Of a DNA stretch of 64,000 bases, positions 27,001-35,800 are shown piece by piece. The DNA is from Artemia franciscana. Taxonomy: Eukaryota > Arthropoda > Branchiopoda > Anostraca > Artemiidae. A program made the translations under genes and the position numbers. The DNA lies in assembly GCF_032884065.1 (NCBI RefSeq), contig NC_088867.1:1240001-1304000 (forward strand), given 5' to 3'. Under the pieces are notes generated by a model. That model was given only the letters and a program-made list of their open reading frames with translations, ran no database searches and had not been told where the DNA came from. How positions within the stretch are numbered: position 1 is the first letter of the stretch; each line of letters starts with the position of its first letter.

Positions 27001-30000
27001 TGGGTTCATGGCATCTTTATCTACCATATATTGACTACAGTAAATCTCTCCCACATATTAAAAAGCAACTTCATTCTATCCTTATAAATAAATTCAAGAA
27101 TCAGTGATAAAAAAAAATCTTAAAGTGAATAGTTGTTTGTTTGATATTGATAAAGTGGGCTCTTTTTTTTTTTCAAATAAGTTGCCGGTCATCGGTCACC
27201 CTCGCTTGCACACTGTTTTTGTTTTGTTTTTCGGATTGATATTTGCCGAGTGTAAGTTGTTTTGTGGGTGGGTTCCCGTCTAGTGGTGAGTCGTGGATTT
27301 ATTTATATTTATTTTATGCATTTGTTTTTGTTTCTTTTTTCTGTCAAATAGGTGTGCTATATTGTTATACCGGGTCTTTGTCAATCGACCTTGTGTCTCC
27401 GGCTTGACCCTTTTTTTATATTGTGTGTGTTGTACAGAAGTTTAAATAAAAATCTTGAATCTTAAAAATCTTGAAATCTTGAATCCAAGTGACTAGAGGA
27501 TCTTAGATGTTTTATGGCCCATAGGGGCTCATAGAACAAAGAAAATATCGGAAAATAGTGTAATTTAGTTTTTAATTGGGTCAGTGTTAATGTAATGATA
27601 AACAGTGTTTAAACGCTTAAGGAACCAGGTTCAGCAAAGTCTAATGATCCGTACGGTTTTTTAATTTTTCCAAAAATTGTCACGTAATTCAGTTATTTTA
27701 AAGATTCGTCTAAGGCGTTTTGACTTTTTAGTGTTAGTGTCACAATGGTCAGCTTTTATGCGTGCAGACTTAGGCTCAGCTAAGTCTTATAACTGTACAC
27801 TTTAATATCTAGGGCTTTTTTGATGTTGTCCTTTCTCCCATAGTTCCCGCATTTTTTGACTGTTTTCATATTTTTGTCCACAACTGAGAATTATGGCCAA
27901 AAATGAGGCCATGTCTTGCATGCGTTTCTGGAGAATTTTAGACCATGTATATACCCGCGGAAACTCGCAACAGAGGAAGATTTGTATATATCCATGAAAA
28001 GCATGAGATAATCTAATATATAATATAACTGGCCCATTGGTAACAAAGTGATGAGGAGCGTTTGGTTATGTCTAGGTTGGTGTTCCATTAAGTTAAATGA
28101 TTTTATGTTTTTTTTCTTTTTGTAATTTCGAAAAATTTTCGTATAATTCACCTTTTGCTTGCGTGACAATTTCGTTTAAGTCTTTTTGACATTCTAGCGC
28201 TTGAACGTATCAACGTCTTCATATTTTCAAAACGTTTTCACAACGTTCACCTGTTTTTACTGCTTTGCCCATTTCCAATGATAAGGTTCGATTGTAAAAT
28301 TATGGCAACTTTACAATTGGAATTATTTGAAAATGCCAAACAATTTCTGCATAACTTAGTTTGGTATATTGTAATTTCAAAATGTTTGAAAATCAAACAA
28401 ACTAAATAATATGGAAATACAGGAAATGATGGGAGAGGTCTAAAAATCTTGACCACTTCATGGGTACATGACAAATATTATTGCTAAAGTGAATAAATGC
28501 AACATGGCCTATATTGTGGCGGCAGGCGTAAAAATGACGTTCTGCCGCTGTTTTTCGACCTATGCAACTTGTCGGTAATAGTGCAGGTTTTTTGGCAAAA
28601 AAAAAGGTATCCGGTAAAATTGACGAAGGCCATCGCCGTAGTTTGGGATGTTCTTGATCCAACATTTGCTCATGGAGATTAATTACAAAAGTTGTTGGTG
28701 TTAATGAATTTCTATTAATTAATGCTTTTGTTTTAGATTTTATGTCTTTTGGCATACACCGGAAGAATGGGGTAATTTGATATACAATTGGGCCAATGCA
28801 AATGGAATGATGAACAGTGTTTGCACTTTCTTTGAGCTCTCACAAGGGGAAGATACTGCCAATGAAGGTAATAACGAAAATTGTAGTGCAATTCAGAAGC
28901 AAGGCCGTATCCAGGAGGGGTAGGGGGTTTAAACCCCCCTTTTTCCGAAATGTTTGTCTGACGCTTGAAAATGGGAAAAAAGGCACGTGTTACCGTAAAT
29001 GTCCGAAATCTGGTTAATGTCAACAGTCACCGGGGAATATCCGAAATTCTTTGATCTCTATTTGGATTCAATTAGCATTGCGATTCAGCTTTTTCATTCT
29101 TATGCAAGCTATGATGGTAAAAGTTAAAGTTTGGTTATATTACGGCAATTTAGGTTGAATTAGATTAGGTTAGGTTAAATTTGATTATAAATATTTGAAA
29201 TGGGTTAAAAATTTAACAAAAGCTAACCTAATCTAACCTAACCTGTCATCATCAAACCTTGCATTAAATTGAAAAAGTTGACTAGCAACGCTGACTAAAT
29301 CCAAGGAGAAAAACGGTATTTTGGATATTCACCGGTGAATGTCGACATTCACGAATTTCGGACACTCACAGTAATACATATAAACACATTTATGATGCTT
29401 TTTTAAAAGTTTTTTATCCACCCTCTCGGAAAAAATAGCCCCTCCCCGAAGAAAAATCCTGGATACGGCCTTTATCAGAAACCAAATTGATCCACTCTGC
29501 TTTACAATTACCATTCGGTTTTTAGGATCACAGCACTTAATTAACTCACAGCATTATGTACATTCACAATTCACAGCATTACATTCACAGCATTATGTAC
29601 ATTCACAATTCACAGCATTATGTACATTCACAATTAATGCTAAATTCTAAACAAAACACATTTTGTGATAAAACACAAAAATCAGAGCCCAAAGAAAAAA
29701 AACACAGATTGTCGAGAAATCATTTTGACTATCAAGAAACCAGTTAGACAGTCCTTTTTTAATTAGTCTGGTAGTATTACGAGATATTTGATATAGAGTG
29801 AAACAGGTATTGATTTAAAATTAGTGTGTGAGTTACGCTCCTGCGCTCTATTGGCATATAGTGGTAGTTCGTAGGGTCATACTTTCCCGTATAAGAGATA
29901 TTGGTATAATAAAATGTTCAAGTTGCTTCGGAGCATTTGTTTGTCTTAATGCTTCATTCCCTAGCCCACTTACTCAGGAGCGGCCTGGTGTAGATTATAA

Positions 30001-32850
30001 CAAAAATAAGTATTAAAAGCCACAAAGTCACCAAACTCACTTAGGCCATTGACTTAATTACTTGACTAAAATCATGGACTTCTTCTGGTTGCAGCTCAAG
30101 GGCCATCTTCTTCAATCTGCTGCGGATGACTATTTGAAATTTCTGCCTGTTTTCTGCTTCTTTTTGGAATTTGATTAATCCTTTTCTGAATTTTTTTTAT
30201 CTCTTTTTTGGTCTCCCTGGTTCCTCAGTGCAGTGCTATGTGTCTTTTTTACCTGGCGGAGGCCAGGTAAAAAACCCAGGTAAAAAACCTGGTAAAAACC
30301 TGGTTTTACCAGGTTTTATACAGTTTTATACTGGGTTTCCTTAGCTGTTGCAGTCATATAATTTTTGCTGAAACACATTTCCCAAATTCTATATTAAAAT
30401 TGTCTTACATAAATGTTACATGCTTAATCACACAAGTATATACAATATACTAATCTCCTAAACACAGTACCTGGATTTACTCCTGATTTGAAAATTAAGC
30501 GGGGAGAGGGGTGGCTTCGGGGATTGATTCCTCCCTATTTAGAGCTTACGATTTTTGTCGTAGTGTTTTTTTTTGTCCTGGTAGTATTTTTTTATTAAGT
30601 CAGTTGCTTTTTGGGCTTATAAAAATCTACCACCCCCCCCCCCTTACTCACAAGCACAAAATTTGTAAGTTTGGTCCTCTTTCTGATGCTAAGATTTCTA
30701 ATGGTGTCTAGTAGATTTGATTCATTGGTAGTTACTGCTTTTTTTAGTTTCTTGTTTATCAGAGACATTTTTATAACCTCCCCAGGCTGGGTGGTCGTAG
30801 AACTCTGGAGGGACTTATTTGAGTGGAAATTGAAAGCTCTAGACCCCTTTTTAAGAGTCAAAGTTATTGAAAGACAATCTATCGTGTCCTTTTTAGATTT
30901 CTGGGCCTCCTAAAGCCTCCAAGATTTCTGCTCAAAGTTTTGAGAAGACTGCTCAGAGTTTGTGAGAAGGGGAGATTCTTTATAGACCTAAAAAATGGGC
31001 AAAGAAACTTGTTTTACCTGATGAGGTTGAAACTTACAGCTCTCAGTCCTGAAGCTAAGAAGATTATTATTATTATTTTAAAAAAAAGTGAGGCAATGGG
31101 CCCAAAAAAGTGCATTTTTTTTCATCCGGGTAAAAATTATATCCTCATGGCCTTATGCCAAGAGGACCCAGGTGCTGGAAGAAAAATAGAAAAAAACTTT
31201 AGTACTCCTGAGAACAAAGCCTGGTTACTACCTCCTAGACATTTTAAAGGCCAGAAGGTCTGGCTTTCAGAATTTCTGGAATAGGGGTGAGTAACAGCCG
31301 TATAACTCGTATTCTAGTTTAAATATAAGACATAATTGTACATGTTGTAGGAAGTTCTTTGGAGGGTGTAAAGAGGAGGCTTTGAATGAGTGGGAATGGA
31401 AGAATAGCACACGGTGTCGTGTTGGCCTCAAGCGGCTTGGTGAAGCAGTGAGTGACTAGTAGTAGTTGTTGTATCCATTGAAATGCTTAGTTATTGCTCT
31501 ATTAATTATTTTTGTTTTTACATTACATTCTAATATGATAATAGTCGTAATATAATTAAAATTAAACACCAATAATTTAACGTAATTTCCACAGTGATAA
31601 TATCAAAATAGTTATAGTTTTAATGGGAGGACGTGCCTGACAGTTGTTCGAAATTCTTTCGATATTTTCTAAGCTAGGCTAGAAAACACAGACATCCTCC
31701 AAAATCTTGCAACGGAAGAACACACTTGGATTTGAAAGTGTGATGTAAAGAAGTAAAGATAGACAACACTGTTTTCCATTTATAATTATATGTTTGTGAC
31801 ATGAGAGTTTCTTTCGTTTTCCCTTTTTTTGTATACCTTTTTTTTGTCCTGTATCCTTGTATTTGTTTACATTGTTTTCAATCTCGCCTTAATGCAACGA
31901 TGCCGATTTTGGATATGTTGATAGGCGTCCTTTTCTGGTGGAAAAAGGAATAACGAAATGGAATAAGAAATTTTGAAAAATGGAATAAGAATAACGAAAT
32001 GGAATAAGAAATTTGATCACGGCATCATAACTTGAGTAATTTCTTAGACCACACTGCTATTTATAACTATATAGTCTACTAAACGGGAGTTTCTTTCGTT
32101 TTTCCTTTTGTTGATTTCTTTTCTTTTATCTCTCTTTGCTTTACTCGTGTATTGGTTAACTGTTAAGTGATACTTTTTCCGCTGGCGAAGGCTTCTGGAC
32201 ATGAAGCCGAAATATTCTCACTTTCATTGCTACATACGTATATTTGAAAAAATGTTTTTCATTTTGTTAGTTAAAATTTCTACCCGTTACTATATATTTT
32301 AATTTCATTTTAATTACGACATCATAAATCTTCTTTCTGTCGCCAGAAAGAAATCTGTTTCCTGTCGTCACAGTAGAAAACTCACTCGAACTTTGCTGTC
32401 AGACGTTGTATTTTTTATCTTTTCATTCTCGTGCATATCAGGAATTTCTCAGGAACAGCTAAGAGTTTTAAGTTGAAACTTTTAGGGTATGTTGAAGGGG
32501 ATGCTGAACTAACCAAAAGACACTATGTACAATACTGCTACGACTAGAAATCTTCTTTCTGTCGCCAGAAAGAAATCTGTTTTCTGTCGCCACAGTAGAA
32601 AACTCACTCGAACTTTGCTGTCAGACGTTGTATTTTTTACCTTTTCATTCTCGTTTATATTTTTTACTTTACACATATTTTAAAATCTTTCTCATTTTAT
32701 ATTGTAATCTGTAAATATTTGCACTTTTTTTTAGAATTCCATAATTTAGATGAAGGATTACTGTTGCTAGCATTGAAGTCACTGGAATCGAAACGCAAAG
32801 CGGAAATAATTCAGCTAGATGAAGAAACCCAGGGTGTGAAATTCTTTTAA
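4484..32850 (+). CDS. VPS25: VPS25, ESCRT-II subunit (5 coding exons, complete)
   Basis: Joining 4484-4524, 12220-12365, 20687-20774, 28737-28867 and 32735-32850 gives 522 nt, encoding 173 residues plus TAA. VPS25 is the small ESCRT-II subunit; with VPS22 and VPS36 it helps sort ubiquitinated cargo into multivesicular bodies and recruits ESCRT-III through its second winged helix. Seen here: the N-terminal WPWQYNFPPFFTLQPNEDTR block (the PPxF-type anchor to ESCRT-II partners), SCPLFNN, the WHTPEEWGNLIYNWA block that begins winged helix 2, SQGEDTANEEFHNLDE, and the invariant C-terminal GVKFF. Animal family members are about 174-176 residues, so nothing is missing. Intron phases are 2, 1, 2, 1; intron lengths 7695, 8321, 7962 and 3867 bp. 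There are no stops or frameshifts, so it is probably functional. UTR ends and a promoter were not identified. Confidence 0.96.
4525..7815. other. VPS25 intron 1, 5' part: no recognised feature
   Basis: AT-rich sequence with only short chance open frames (for example 4926-5144 and 5494-5724), none resembling a known family. No coherent repeats or domains were seen apart from simple T/A runs and a G-rich tract near 6467-6479. Confidence 0.6.
7820..10566 (+). mobile_element. RTE-type non-LTR retrotransposon (degenerate, near full length)
   Basis: Coding blocks in order: endonuclease start (TWNVMML near 7835, then SGFSETHIPG), LLGDFNTHVGRNRD at 8238-8279 (the GDFN catalytic block), KLTWYSRDDKTANLIDYAIV and VKSKDHHLVVSK, then a linker (8834-9247) with ILYWHVNKLRGSS and RWAEHFENVL. 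RT blocks follow: LIKPLCKKGDKSEC (9390), FRKGRGCGDQ (9543), DYADDLSML (near 9761), FTYLGGIISKDGG (9945), then the C-terminal tail ending GLRRLGAAVS at about 10550. Frameshifts and in-frame stops occur near 8130, 8723, 9247 and 9440. About 60 codons around RT motif B are missing near 9690. It ends in a short TTA/TAG microsatellite, as RTE elements do. It sits in VPS25 intron 1 in the gene's orientation. Confidence 0.9.
10570..12219. other. VPS25 intron 1, 3' part: no recognised feature
   Basis: AT-rich non-coding sequence up to the exon 2 acceptor (ctttttcag at 12211-12219). No repeat or domain recognised. Confidence 0.6.
12220..12365 (+). CDS. VPS25: VPS25 exon 2
   Basis: Acceptor ctttttcag|g; donor aaaca|gtgagt at 12366. 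Encodes residues 14-63 (part): LQPNEDTRNKQLEAWRNLAL and SCPLFNNKSIN, matching the first winged-helix region of VPS25. The phase-2 entry completes the Thr started in exon 1 and the exit is phase 1. Confidence 0.96.
12366..12900. other. VPS25 intron 2, 5' end: no recognised feature
   Basis: No repeat or coding signal recognised between the exon 2 donor and the RTE fragment. Confidence 0.6.
12908..13232 (+). mobile_element. 5'-truncated RTE retrotransposon, C-terminal tail
   Basis: Starts abruptly at KKCGSIPLSWAIMKERLTWL and reads through LPKIVLFGQPSGATRKAGRP to GLRRLGAAV, then a (TAG)n tail at 13220-13240. It is highly similar to the 3' end of the element at 7820-10566, with the frame intact across the fragment. 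The 5' truncation is typical of LINE integration. Same strand as VPS25. Confidence 0.9.
13240..14560. other. VPS25 intron 2: no recognised feature
   Basis: Two stretches share a phrase (cctattggttgta.tgttaaatc) near 13590 and 13788, suggesting an old internal duplication. Open frames such as 13990-14250 match nothing I know. Confidence 0.4.
14715..15330 (-). pseudogene. Coding-like minus-strand remnant, unassigned
   Basis: Read on the minus strand, 15330-15080 gives protein-like pieces (PLILTIGDRRAQKP, then TEDTPNILNVLEMKFGG) with stops between them. At 15047-14730 an open frame ends in RWTLQQGCRLIQGENELNLD followed by SFKTQAMSRLG. Near 14985 a 'gggctcaaataaac' segment resembles a retrotransposon or gene 3' UTR. 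These could be pieces of an unfamiliar LINE or other transposon. I do not recognise the family. Confidence 0.3.
15340..16147. other. VPS25 intron 2: no recognised feature
   Basis: AT-rich; the only small repeat is 'attacttatttctaattactta' type low-complexity near 15345-15375. Confidence 0.5.
16148..16850. repeat. Tandem repeat, 2.3 units of about 350/265 bp
   Basis: Units start at ttttaccgtt (about 16150), 16498 and 16763 and share 'gaagacaccattc.ttagaagta', 'ccaattctcact' and 'aactaattttgcagaact'. Within a unit, 'taagtaagagaa' is repeated several times. The first unit carries an extra stretch of about 80 bp, including 'actataattatactataat'. The third unit is partial. Confidence 0.8.
17200..20565. 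repeat. Satellite-like array, monomers of about 265 bp
   Basis: Roughly a dozen diverged head-to-tail monomers. The landmark 'actagaactttcaatttc' recurs at about 17361, 19151, 19420, 19676, 19943, 20207 and 20493, with spacings of 256-286 bp. Each unit carries 'aaaatggctatctcaaaatttt', 'ggggaaaaagggcgtgg', 'ctagttgccctccgatc', 'cttttgactcttaaaaa' and a G/C-rich 'ccccgggcc.tggggg' box. Near 18365-18540 the array includes sequence from the 3' foldback arm of family A. It lies in VPS25 intron 2 and ends about 120 bp before exon 3. Reverse complements of its monomer occur inside every family A copy. Confidence 0.9.
20687..20774 (+). CDS. VPS25: VPS25 exon 3
   Basis: Acceptor cttctttcag|gg; encodes residues 63-92 (part): KLSEEGIRTVVESLRDRKAA, NWVDTQKS. 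Two overlapping donors are present (gtaagtaagt at 20771-20780). Only the second, at 20775, joins exon 4 in frame and preserves the family spacing between the W/L-x-D block and the following F. Residues 63 and 92 are split codons. Confidence 0.94.
20998..21043. repeat. Poly-T tract (about 46 nt)
   Basis: An uninterrupted T run following 'ttcgtg'. It may be the tail of a minus-strand retroposed sequence, but no body was recognised. Open frames through it are artefacts. Confidence 0.9.
21044..21659. other. VPS25 intron 3: no recognised feature
   Basis: No repeats or domains recognised in this stretch. Confidence 0.5.
21660..22222. repeat. Tandem duplication, two units of about 300/262 bp
   Basis: The unit beginning 'aatgatgggtaga.aggaatg' at 21660 restarts at about 21959. 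Shared blocks include 'acaaagtctcatgtatttta', 'gagatgcctctattcgata', 'gcgcttgggatcaagactga' and 'aaattggagcttaatcat'. The second copy lacks about 35 bp ('tgcctatacgatgagac..'). Confidence 0.9.
22223..23585. repeat. Diverged repeat cluster ('gatgtgcacctgaggctgagg')
   Basis: Three weakly similar passages near 22890-22990, 23110-23180 and 23260-23370 share 'tgaggct.agga.aaatttgtttc', two of them also 'ttgtc.ttaccat.' and 'gataa.tttaat'. A fourth relative occurs near 58857-58920. Family unknown and no coding capacity seen. Confidence 0.4.
23586..27485 (+). mobile_element. Jockey/CR1-like LINE, RT domain, split by a nested insertion
   Basis: Coding blocks: the linker at 23586-23834 (ELEIANYMNLHFASIGQSVA), RT start at 23851-24186 (NGNSPGIDESSTNIVK, VIPLYKSSDRSNCTNHRPIS), motif A FLDLEKAFDTI (near 24205), motif B GVPQGSILGPLLFLIYINDL (about 24380), motif C FADDT (about 24473), thumb YLGITIDENPSYKEH. 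The frame stops at 24905 (LATFK) and resumes at 26676 (HIKPIQTLQNRALRILQR), running to a stop at 27105-27107. Between them lies family A copy 2. About 40-50 codons are missing between RT motif 1 and motif A, and there are two frame changes, so it was already dead. The 3' end has a tail of aatcttga-type repeats near 27445-27485. Lies in VPS25 intron 3, sense strand. Confidence 0.88.
24906..26673 (+). mobile_element. Family A element, copy 2 (full length, nested in a LINE)
   Basis: Because it splits a LINE reading frame, both ends are defined. Left end TCAAACAGTTCGTGG with the 8-bp CAGTTCGT/ACGAACTG hairpin; right end in a T-rich stretch ending near 26671. The 13-bp sequence AGTAAGGAGCGAC at 24932-24944 recurs exactly inverted at 26628-26640. 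The last 290 bp form a foldback with arms of about 125-130 bp (26381-26510 and 26545-26671). Internal blocks include one satellite-like monomer in reverse (about 25390-25600). No coding capacity and no terminal inverted repeats, so it is a non-autonomous element of unknown class. Confidence 0.85.
27486..28736. other. VPS25 intron 3, 3' end: no recognised feature
   Basis: AT-rich non-coding sequence before the exon 4 acceptor (tgttttag at 28729-28736). No family recognised. Confidence 0.5.
28737..28867 (+). CDS. VPS25: VPS25 exon 4
   Basis: Acceptor ttttgttttag|a; donor aatgaag|gtaata at 28868. Encodes residues 92 (part)-136: FYVFWHTPEEWGNLIYNWA, then NSVCTFFELSQGEDTANE. This is the highly conserved junction into the second winged helix (human counterpart: W-R-R-P-E-E-W-G-K-L-I-Y). 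Phase 2 in, phase 1 out. Confidence 0.97.
28901..29472. mobile_element. MITE with 16-bp perfect terminal inverted repeats
   Basis: AAGGCCGTATCCAGGA at 28901-28916 is exactly inverted at 29457-29472, giving a 572-bp non-coding element. Inside it, 'aatgtccgaaat' and 'atttcggacac' are also inverted, as are two TTAGG-rich stretches (near 29165-29185 and 29223-29247), so much of the element can fold on itself. It begins 34 bp after the exon 4 donor. A related end occurs at 40449-40466. A target duplication could not be settled. Confidence 0.85.
29530..29640. repeat. Minisatellite, about 26-bp unit
   Basis: The unit cacagcattatgtacattcacaatt is repeated about 3.5 times; one copy lacks the 'atgt'. 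Short array in VPS25 intron 4. Confidence 0.9.
29641..31340. other. VPS25 intron 4, middle: hairpin and unassigned sequence
   Basis: Near 30283-30317 an AAAACCTGGTAAAA / TTTTACCAGGTTTT hairpin (14-bp stem) lies in a run of 'caggtaaaaaac' repeats. 30800-30870 carries a faint relative of the satellite monomer ('agctctagacccctttttaagagtca'). The open frame 30940-31284 matches nothing I know. Confidence 0.5.
31348..31645 (+). mobile_element. 5'-truncated RTE tail plus about 180 bp of shared flank
   Basis: Codes for the last part of an RTE ORF (ending GLKRLGEAVSD at about 31455), followed by 'agtagtagttgttgtatcc' and then about 180 bp that match the sequence following the RTE copy at 39905-40097 almost base for base. 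The shared segment stops at 'gacgtgcctga'. So this copy carries downstream flank with it. Confidence 0.85.
31646..32327. other. VPS25 intron 4: diverged repeat pair
   Basis: Passages at about 31765-31830 and 32047-32130 share 'actg...tttataa.tatat', 'gagtttctttcgtttt.cctttt'. Another phrase, 'gaaggcttctggacatgaagccgaaatattc' in part, has a diverged relative near 38207-38240. Probably remnants of one unnamed repeat. Confidence 0.4.
32328..32655. repeat. Direct repeat of about 107 bp, 220 bp apart
   Basis: 32328-32434 and 32548-32655 share 'aatcttctttctgtcgccag', 'aactcactcgaactttgctg' and 'cagacgttgtatttttta' nearly identically. The second copy ends about 80 bp before the exon 5 acceptor. Confidence 0.9.
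32735..32850 (+). CDS. VPS25: VPS25 exon 5 (stop codon)
   Basis: Acceptor ctttttttttag|aa; encodes residues 136 (part)-173: EFHNLDEGLLLLALKSLES, RKAEIIQLDEETQGVKFF, then TAA at 32848-32850. The terminal G-V-K-F-F is diagnostic of VPS25. No clear AATAAA follows within 300 bp; the first is near 33795. Confidence 0.97.
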
Positions 32851-35800
32851 AAACCAACGTTCTTCCGATTTGCTTTTATGATTTTTACCTTTACTTCCAA
32901 GAATACATTTTCTTTTAAAATTTCGGACAGATGTTTTACAAGAATATAATTTACCTGAGGAAGAATTAAATAGACGGATTTGCCCTGCAAAATGTTTTTG
33001 TTTTCACTGTTCAATTGAGGTACATCTTACGTTAAGGTACCCTTCACTACTGCGTCTACTACACATCCGCAGAGTATTGGCAACTTATAGGAGTGAAAAC
33101 TGACACATGTAAAAAAAAAACACTAACGCCATCTAGCTTTTTTCTTTTCTTAGCATTTTTTCAAGCCTTGCAATTCTTTTCCAGAAACTGAGATTATACA
33201 CTTAATATTAGGCCAATTTTGCCAATTCCACTAATTTGCAATATTATTACACTGAAAAAATACCCAGAAGCGCCAAATGCTAGTCTGCTGAGACTTTTTT
33301 GTCGCCCTTAGCGGTAGTTTCTACTATTTTAAGTTACCCATACTCTTTGTACACGCCATTTAAGCTTCCCTAGACCGGCAAAATAGGAAACATGATTCTT
33401 CCATCCCAGCCTAAGAATACCCAAAGATTTAAGGTCATTTAGTTAAAATTGTCCCAGCCAAGCCTGATTTGTGACGGGGTTCTTTTCTTATTCCCGTGTT
33501 TTAAGGATTCCATTTTCGCGCATCAAAGTCGCTCTATCATGATATATTGAATGGTCTCAAACCAGATCCTTGCCTAGAAGAGCCTACTTTTTTGTCTATG
33601 TGGCCAATAACGAATATAGAGTCATGGGTAGCCGGACTGTTAAAAGAAAAATCCTGTTTAGCCAAGACGAGGGGGGTTGGGGTAATCAACCCATCCGCCC
33701 TTCTGTGAATAGCACTGTGTATATAAAACCGATAAATTTTGCTTTCCTGTGAGTTGACAATTGAGGACCTTACTGCAAATTCAGTTTTCCGGTAATAAAT
33801 AGGATATGCAGGGATAAATTCGTGAAAGAAGAAGACATTTTGTCAAAAATGGTAAATCGAGTTATGTCTATTATTTACGCTAGATTTTCAATGCGAATTG
33901 ATTGGCAAAATCCATTTGTCTAATTCCTTAAATGAAATAAGTTATGATAGATACAAATTCAGCCTAAGTTAAATTAGGAATAAACCGATTTTTAAAATAG
34001 AAAAATGCAAAGAATAGGCGAATTATTAAAGAAAATATTTATTGGGGACAGTAAAAATCTCGACATATCGGAAGAACTAGCATCCGTAACAAAAAAGTAT
34101 TGAGCCGGATTGATTTTCTCTGAAATGCCAGTAAAAATAAAAATTCAGTTGGCTCTTTCTTCAACATTGTTGAATACGCATTTTCCACTGAATGTGTAAA
34201 GGGGAAATTAATAAAAATTTACATACAGGCATGCAGTAGCACCGCCTTTGGGATGGCAAGCGGGTACACTCGTCCCCAGGCGCAGCGCCTGTTGTGATGC
34301 CATTTGGATATATTTTACGTTGTTACAAAGCTCTTTACGGTGTTAGCAAGGAGGAACCAGAAACTGAATTTCCCCTTGGCGCTGAAAAACCAACCTATGT
34401 CTCTGAAAACGCGGAGAATTATACTAACGGTATTACTTATATTTATCAAACCTACTAAAATGAAAGTAATCTTACGAGAAAGAATCTCCTCAATGACCTA
34501 CTTGATTTTCAGTCGGAATATTTTGTTTAGTGTATGAAATTTACACCTTAATTCTCAAAAATAGTCAAAACTGAGAAATTTTAAATTCCGCCATCTATTT
34601 CTGCGACAAATCCGAATGTAAAGAAGACAGAAGGTAGAAAAGTATTTTGTGAGCAAAATATAAAAAATCTTTGGGCAATACTGGGCTTAGTTCTATACAA
34701 CGTATTAGTTGAAATTGGCCCTATACAACCTGGGTTTTAGTTCCAAAGATCTAAATAATTCTTTGCCAAAATCGTTTTTATATAAAATTAAACTTTTCAG
34801 TTTGACCAAAAAGAATTTTAAAAGCTATCAGTTACTACTGTCACAGAGGTGTGATTTCCTCGGTTGGTATTCCCATTGAAGATGTGATTGTGTTTGGTCT
34901 GCTGACATCCATGACCCAGAATTTGTCTGTTCAGTTGTTTAGCAAGCTTTTTTCAGTTCCTCGGATCAGGTAAAAACATTTAATGTAATTAATAAGATTT
35001 TGCGGTTCAAATTGATGCTGAAGTCATTTAGCAAGGTGGTTTTTTTCACCCCAATCAAGCAACGCAGGAATATTATGGTAAAAACCGATTCCTGAAACCT
35101 TTTGCCTTAGCTGCTTCTCCAGAATTGGCTGACTGCTCAAAAAGCAAATCGAGACTTAGTTTTGATCGGGGTTTGGTTTCATTCAAAGTGGTGTCAGTGG
35201 TCCAATCTAGTGTCTACCAACCTCTCTAGCGCAAGAGCTTCATGTTCAAGTTCTTTTTTAGGTCTAAGAAAATACTTGTGACGTGTAACACAAAGGGACT
35301 GCATCATTCGAAAAAATTTAATAATATGCTGCTTTCCCTTGATTGTTTGGGTCAGGACAAAATAAAATCAATGTGCGTGGCAACGGATGTTGACTGGTTG
35401 TTGTGACTCTTGTACCTGGTTTTAGCTTGTCCTCTATTGAATGTCCCACTAATCATTGGCACGCCATTATAACAATAAGCATCGCACCATGGCTATGGTT
35501 AATAAATGGTAGATTTTCTGTTACACATCGGTCAATAGCTTAACTTAATTAAACTGCGTTATAATAATAATAATCTCTGTACACAACAAAAATGCACTTA
35601 TAAGTATAAGAAAACGGAAAAAAAAGGACACAGACAAAAATTACGCACAATTCTTGACAACTTTCAACTTTTAAACACTCATTGAGCATCGAGTTCTAGT
35701 TCTAAAATTTGTATAACAGTATATGGGACTACCGATTAGTATTTTAACCCCTTTGACTCCAAAAACGTATCTTCAGACTTAAATAAAAATATCCTCCAAT

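Noticed and set aside
29160-29250. Interstitial telomere repeat (TTAGG)n
   Set aside because: Only a few degenerate TTAGG-like units in inverted arrangement inside a MITE; not a telomeric array.
30940-31284. 114-codon frame as a gene
   Set aside because: No recognisable motif, includes low-complexity Ile/Lys runs, and lies in a repeat-rich intron.
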